In this document: one piece after another, positions 5,409 to 5,917 of the stretch
Position numbering within the stretch: position 1 is the first letter of the stretch
Layout of the letters: the number at the start of each line of letters is the position of its first letter
Assembly: GCA_011524805.1 (NCBI GenBank)
Contig: WTJO01000273.1
Coordinates: 1 to 5,917, forward strand
Source of the DNA: Alphaproteobacteria bacterium
GTDB lineage: Bacteria > Pseudomonadota > Alphaproteobacteria > Puniceispirillales > Puniceispirillaceae
Reading direction: 5' to 3'
Length of the DNA: 5,917 bases
Program-made: the position numbers and the translations under genes
Notes under the pieces: model-generated
Seen by the model: only the letters and a program-made list of their open reading frames with translations
What the model was told of the DNA's origin: nothing
Database searches by the model: none

Positions 5409-5451
5409 GCCTTCACCCCATCATTTGCCCATACTGTCAACATAGACAGAT

Positions 5452-5880
5452 TTATGCAAATTCCGATTTAATCCTTGCCATTGTAATTGCCGCCACTGCC
5501 GCTTCTCCGCCTTTGTTTTTGCGGTTAATATCAGCACGTGCCCATGCCTGTTCTTCATTCTCAACTGTCAGAATACCATTGCCAATGGCAAGCCCCTGGA
5601 GGCTTAACGCCATCAGCCCGCGCGCAGATTCAGCACATACAGTTTCATAATGTGTTGTCTCGCCTCTGATTACACAGCCTAGCGCGACATATCCAAGATA
5701 GCTGTGCCTGCTACTTTGCGAGGCAAACAAAATAGCCGCCGGAATCTCTAACGCGCCAGGTACTTCTATGGTGTCATAGCCAAAGCCTGCCGCCTCAATC
5801 GCATCAATCGCGCCTACCTTCTGTGCGGCGGCAAGTGCGGTGTAGAAATTTGCTTCAACAATCAGAAATTTTTCAGCCAT
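5452..5880 (-). CDS. ribH: 6,7-dimethyl-8-ribityllumazine synthase
   Basis: Penultimate enzyme of riboflavin synthesis: it condenses 5-amino-6-ribitylaminouracil with 3,4-dihydroxy-2-butanone 4-phosphate to form lumazine, usually as a pentamer or 60-subunit capsid in the cytosol. The 142-residue protein is at the short end of the normal range and has the key segments: FLIVEANFY (5-13), VPGALEIPAA (40-49, substrate-binding loop), LGCVIRGETTHYETV (67-81) with the presumed catalytic His77, and NGILTVENEEQAWARA (101-116) followed by NKGGEAAVAAITM (122-134). The N-terminal ANFY takes the place of the aromatic-containing A.(F/W) motif. ATG 5880 is the only start in frame within the window and has AGGA (5891-5888) at 7-nt spacing. 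It precedes nusB on the same strand, and rib genes probably continue beyond the window edge. Confidence 0.96.
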   Translation of the reverse strand: MAEKFLIVEANFYTALAAAQKVGAIDAIEAAGFGYDTIEVPGALEIPAAILFASQSSRHSYLGYVALGCVIRGETTHYETVCAESARGLMALSLQGLAIGNGILTVENEEQAWARADINRKNKGGEAAVAAITMARIKSEFA

Positions 5881-5917
5881 CGCCTGTTCCTGCCTACCCG
5901 ATTGGTTTCCAGCCGGT

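Noticed and set aside
5435..5440. Perfect TTGACA -35 box on the minus strand before nusB
   Set aside because: No acceptable -10 box occurs 15-19 bases downstream. The box is also part of a small CTGTC/GACAG inverted repeat in a 43-bp gap inside a likely operon.
5894..5917. Seven codons and a TAG on the minus strand that could be the end of a gene upstream of ribH (T-G-W-K-P-I-G-stop)
   Set aside because: Spacing to ribH (13 nt) would suit a rib operon, but seven residues are too few to identify a protein and I could not match them to a known RibE or RibBA ending.

Overview
This window reads as a compact housekeeping segment of an alphaproteobacterial chromosome. The assignment rests on gene order and family signatures: a cytochrome bc1-assembly (CBP3-type) chaperone followed by yceD/DUF177, plsX, fabH, ihfA and a small MerR-type regulator on one strand, with a BamE/SmpA lipoprotein gene divergent at the head of the cluster. 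The BamE C-terminus carries a TPTPG...LSNL tail that I associate with alphaproteobacterial members. Base composition looks close to balanced, spacing is tight, and nothing looks foreign. A marine SAR116-like lineage would fit, but that is a guess. All numbering below is plus-strand; most genes are on the minus strand.

Reading the minus strand from the right end: ribH (5880-5452, riboflavin synthesis) then nusB (5408-4929, transcription antitermination). nusB converges on bamE (4493-4927, plus strand) with a single base between the two stop codons. A 190-bp divergent region (4303-4492) separates bamE from the long minus-strand cluster. It holds a plausible bamE promoter and, on the other side, a stem-loop just upstream of the ribosome binding site of the CBP3-type chaperone gene.

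The long minus-strand cluster is: CBP3-type chaperone (4302-3721), yceD (3635-3084), plsX (3047-2001), fabH (2008-1034, overlapping plsX by 8 bases), ihfA (960-670), merR-like (572-180) and the 5' two thirds of a tRNA-Pro with anticodon GGG (51-1, cut by the window edge). plsX and fabH form the functional core: PlsX makes acyl-phosphate for phospholipid synthesis and FabH starts fatty-acid chains, both drawing on the acyl-ACP pool. ihfA is separated by 73 AT-rich bases containing a candidate promoter and an imperfect IHF-like site. merR and the tRNA appear to be further units downstream.

I found no mobile element, CRISPR array, phage gene, toxin-antitoxin pair or defence system, and no sign of an undescribed multi-gene system. 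The points worth a second look are small: the hairpin that fills the predicted tRNA-Pro leader, the leader hairpin and inverted repeats in the bamE/chaperone divergent region, possible IHF autoregulation in front of ihfA, several non-ATG or re-assigned starts, and the one-base convergent bamE/nusB junction.
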